Assembly (NCBI GenBank): GCA_024404095.1
Contig: JAKSQO010000003.1
Span: 62,001-126,000, forward strand
Source of the DNA: Clostridia bacterium
GTDB taxonomy: Bacteria; Bacillota; Clostridia; Oscillospirales; Acutalibacteraceae
DNA length: 64,000 nt
Reading direction: 5' to 3'
Shown here: in pieces, positions 63,050 through 64,000 of the stretch
Layout: the number at the start of each line of letters is the position of its first letter
How positions within the stretch are numbered: position 1 is the stretch's first letter
Translations under genes and position numbers: made by a program
The notes under the pieces: generated by a model
Told to the model about the DNA's origin: nothing
What the model saw: the letters and a program-made list of their open reading frames with translations, nothing else
The model's database searches: none

Positions 63050-63817
63050 ATGAAAAAGTCAGTTCGTAAGGCAGTTATCGCAGGTAACTGGAAAATGAAT
63101 AAAACACCCGCTGAGACAACAGCTCTCATCAACGAGATGAAGCCTCTTGTTGCTGATGCAGATTGCGAAGTTGTTCTTTGCGTACCTTTTGTTGACATCC
63201 CCGCTGCGGTTGAGGCTGCTAAGGGCTCAAACATCAAAATCGGTGCTGAGAACGTTCACTTCAAAGACAGCGGTGCATACACAGGCGAGGTTGCAGCAGA
63301 TATGCTCAAGGAGCTTGGCGTTGAGTACGTTGTTATCGGTCACTCTGAGAGAAGAACTTACTTCGGTGAAACTGACCAGACAGTTAACCTCCGCACACTC
63401 AAGGCTCTTGAGAAGGGTCTTAAGCCCATCGTTTGCGTTGGTGAAACACTTGAGCAGAGAGAGCTCGGCTACACAGAGACTCTCCTTAAATATCAGACAA
63501 AGATGGCTCTTACAAACGTAAGCGCTGACGAGCTTAAGAATGTTATCATCGCTTATGAGCCTGTTTGGGCTATCGGCACAGGCGTTACAGCTACTGATGA
63601 CCAGGCTGACGAGGGCAACGGCTTTGTTCGCGCAGCAGTTGCAGAAGCTTACGGCGAGGACGCTGCTGAGGGTATCACAATTCAGTACGGCGGTTCAATG
63701 AACGCTAAGAACTGTGACGGTCTCGTTGCTAAGGTAAACGTTGACGGCGGTCTTATCGGCGGTGCTTCACTTAAGGCTCCCGATTTTGCTACTATCGTTA
63801 AGGCAGCAAGCAAATAA
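63050..63817 (+). CDS. tpiA: Triosephosphate isomerase
   Basis: 255 residues. AGNWKMNK carries the catalytic Lys, VIGHSERR the electrophilic His, AYEPVWAIGTG the catalytic Glu, and QYGGSMNAKN/GLIGGASL the phosphate loop. It interconverts dihydroxyacetone phosphate and glyceraldehyde 3-phosphate. It lies 30 bases after pgk with GAAAGGA upstream. Confidence 0.98.
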   Translation: MKKSVRKAVIAGNWKMNKTPAETTALINEMKPLVADADCEVVLCVPFVDIPAAVEAAKGSNIKIGAENVHFKDSGAYTGEVAADMLKELGVEYVVIGHSERRTYFGETDQTVNLRTLKALEKGLKPIVCVGETLEQRELGYTETLLKYQTKMALTNVSADELKNVIIAYEPVWAIGTGVTATDDQADEGNGFVRAAVAEAYGEDAAEGITIQYGGSMNAKNCDGLVAKVNVDGGLIGGASLKAPDFATIVKAASK

Positions 63818-63829
63818 TTTAACTTATAC

Positions 63830-63853
63830 ACGGGGCACTTAACGGTGTCCCGT
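63830..63853 (+). promoter_or_regulatory. Stem-loop between tpiA and gpmI
   Basis: ACGGGGCAC / GTGTCCCGT pairs over nine positions (one G-U) with a six-base loop, followed by AAATTTT. It is probably a partial terminator or mRNA-processing site inside the operon. Confidence 0.6.
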
Positions 63854-63877
63854 AAATTTTAGATAAAGGTGATTAGA

Positions 63878-64000
63878 ATGAAAAAACCTGTAGTTCTTTG
63901 TATTATGGACGGTTTCGGCATCAATCCCGGCGCAAACGGCAACGCTATTGAAGCTGCAAACACACCTAATCTTACAAAGCTTTTTAAAGAAAATCCGTTC
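63878..64000 (+). CDS. gpmI: 2,3-bisphosphoglycerate-independent phosphoglycerate mutase, 5' part
   Basis: The first 41 codons only; the gene runs off the window. CIMDGFGINP carries the metal-binding Asp of the alkaline-phosphatase-like domain, and GNAIEAANTPNLTKLF is the following family motif with the region near the catalytic Ser. AAAGGTGATTAGA precedes the ATG. Third gene of the glycolytic operon. Confidence 0.95.
   Translation, partial: MKKPVVLCIMDGFGINPGANGNAIEAANTPNLTKLFKENPF

Overview
The window is a chromosomal segment of a low-to-middle G+C Gram-positive bacterium, most likely a gut member of the Clostridia (Oscillospirales/Ruminococcaceae type). Supporting signs are AAGGAGG-type ribosome binding sites, TTGACA/TATAAT promoters with 17-base spacing, a ylxM-ffh-rpsP-khpA operon, a short-form HisG with HisZ, a Clostridia-like tad pilus locus, DUF1292, and many plant- or host-glycan-degrading enzymes. 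This is judged by eye from protein motifs; no species can be named. No tRNA, rRNA, CRISPR array, insertion sequence or prophage was seen.

Layout. 1-5.3 kb: the 3' end of a GH3 beta-glucosidase, a coaX/ECF-transporter pair for pantothenate (minus), then a membrane acyltransferase and a secreted PL8-type polysaccharide lyase. 5.3-7.8 kb: ylxM-ffh-rpsP-khpA behind a consensus promoter and a leader hairpin. 7.8-15.4 kb: a small anchored protein, a GH27 alpha-galactosidase with a tiny zinc protein, a divergent GtaA/DUF4965-type protein, a secreted metallophosphoesterase, a radical SAM enzyme and a NERD protein. 15.4-25.2 kb (minus): a tad/flp pilus operon in the order prepilin peptidase, flp, tadE, cpaB, tadZ, tadA, tadB, tadC, DUF192, DivIVA-like coiled coil, TadG-like beta-solenoid protein. 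Three of its genes carry reading-frame damage. 25.7-30.7 kb (minus): a heterodimeric ABC exporter with a DUF1854 protein between its two subunits. 30.8-38.6 kb (minus): a 2615-residue secreted modular surface protein. 39-43.1 kb (minus): GH78, metallophosphoesterase and DUF1292 operon. 43.2-44.5 kb: a lipase-like alpha/beta hydrolase. 44.5-52.3 kb: a complete, tightly overlapping his operon (yerC-hisZGDCBHAFIE) without a histidinol-phosphatase gene. 52.3-61.5 kb: a secreted C39-like peptidase with repeat domains, two tandem duplicated metallophosphoesterases, a GPH sugar symporter with a flavin reductase, and a plus-strand operon of histidine phosphatase, acetyltransferase and an unassigned toroid protein. 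61.8-64 kb: the glycolytic operon pgk-tpiA-gpmI, cut by the window end.

How the parts fit: the glycosidases, lyase, sugar symporter, giant surface protein, C39 protein and tad pilus suggest a cell that adheres to and breaks down complex glycans, feeding the glycolytic genes at the right end. The most unusual material is the tad operon, with its beta-solenoid TadG protein, a DivIVA-like partner and a cluster of frame lesions, and the ABC/DUF1854 exporter, whose two subunits both carry a PH-like N-terminal domain.
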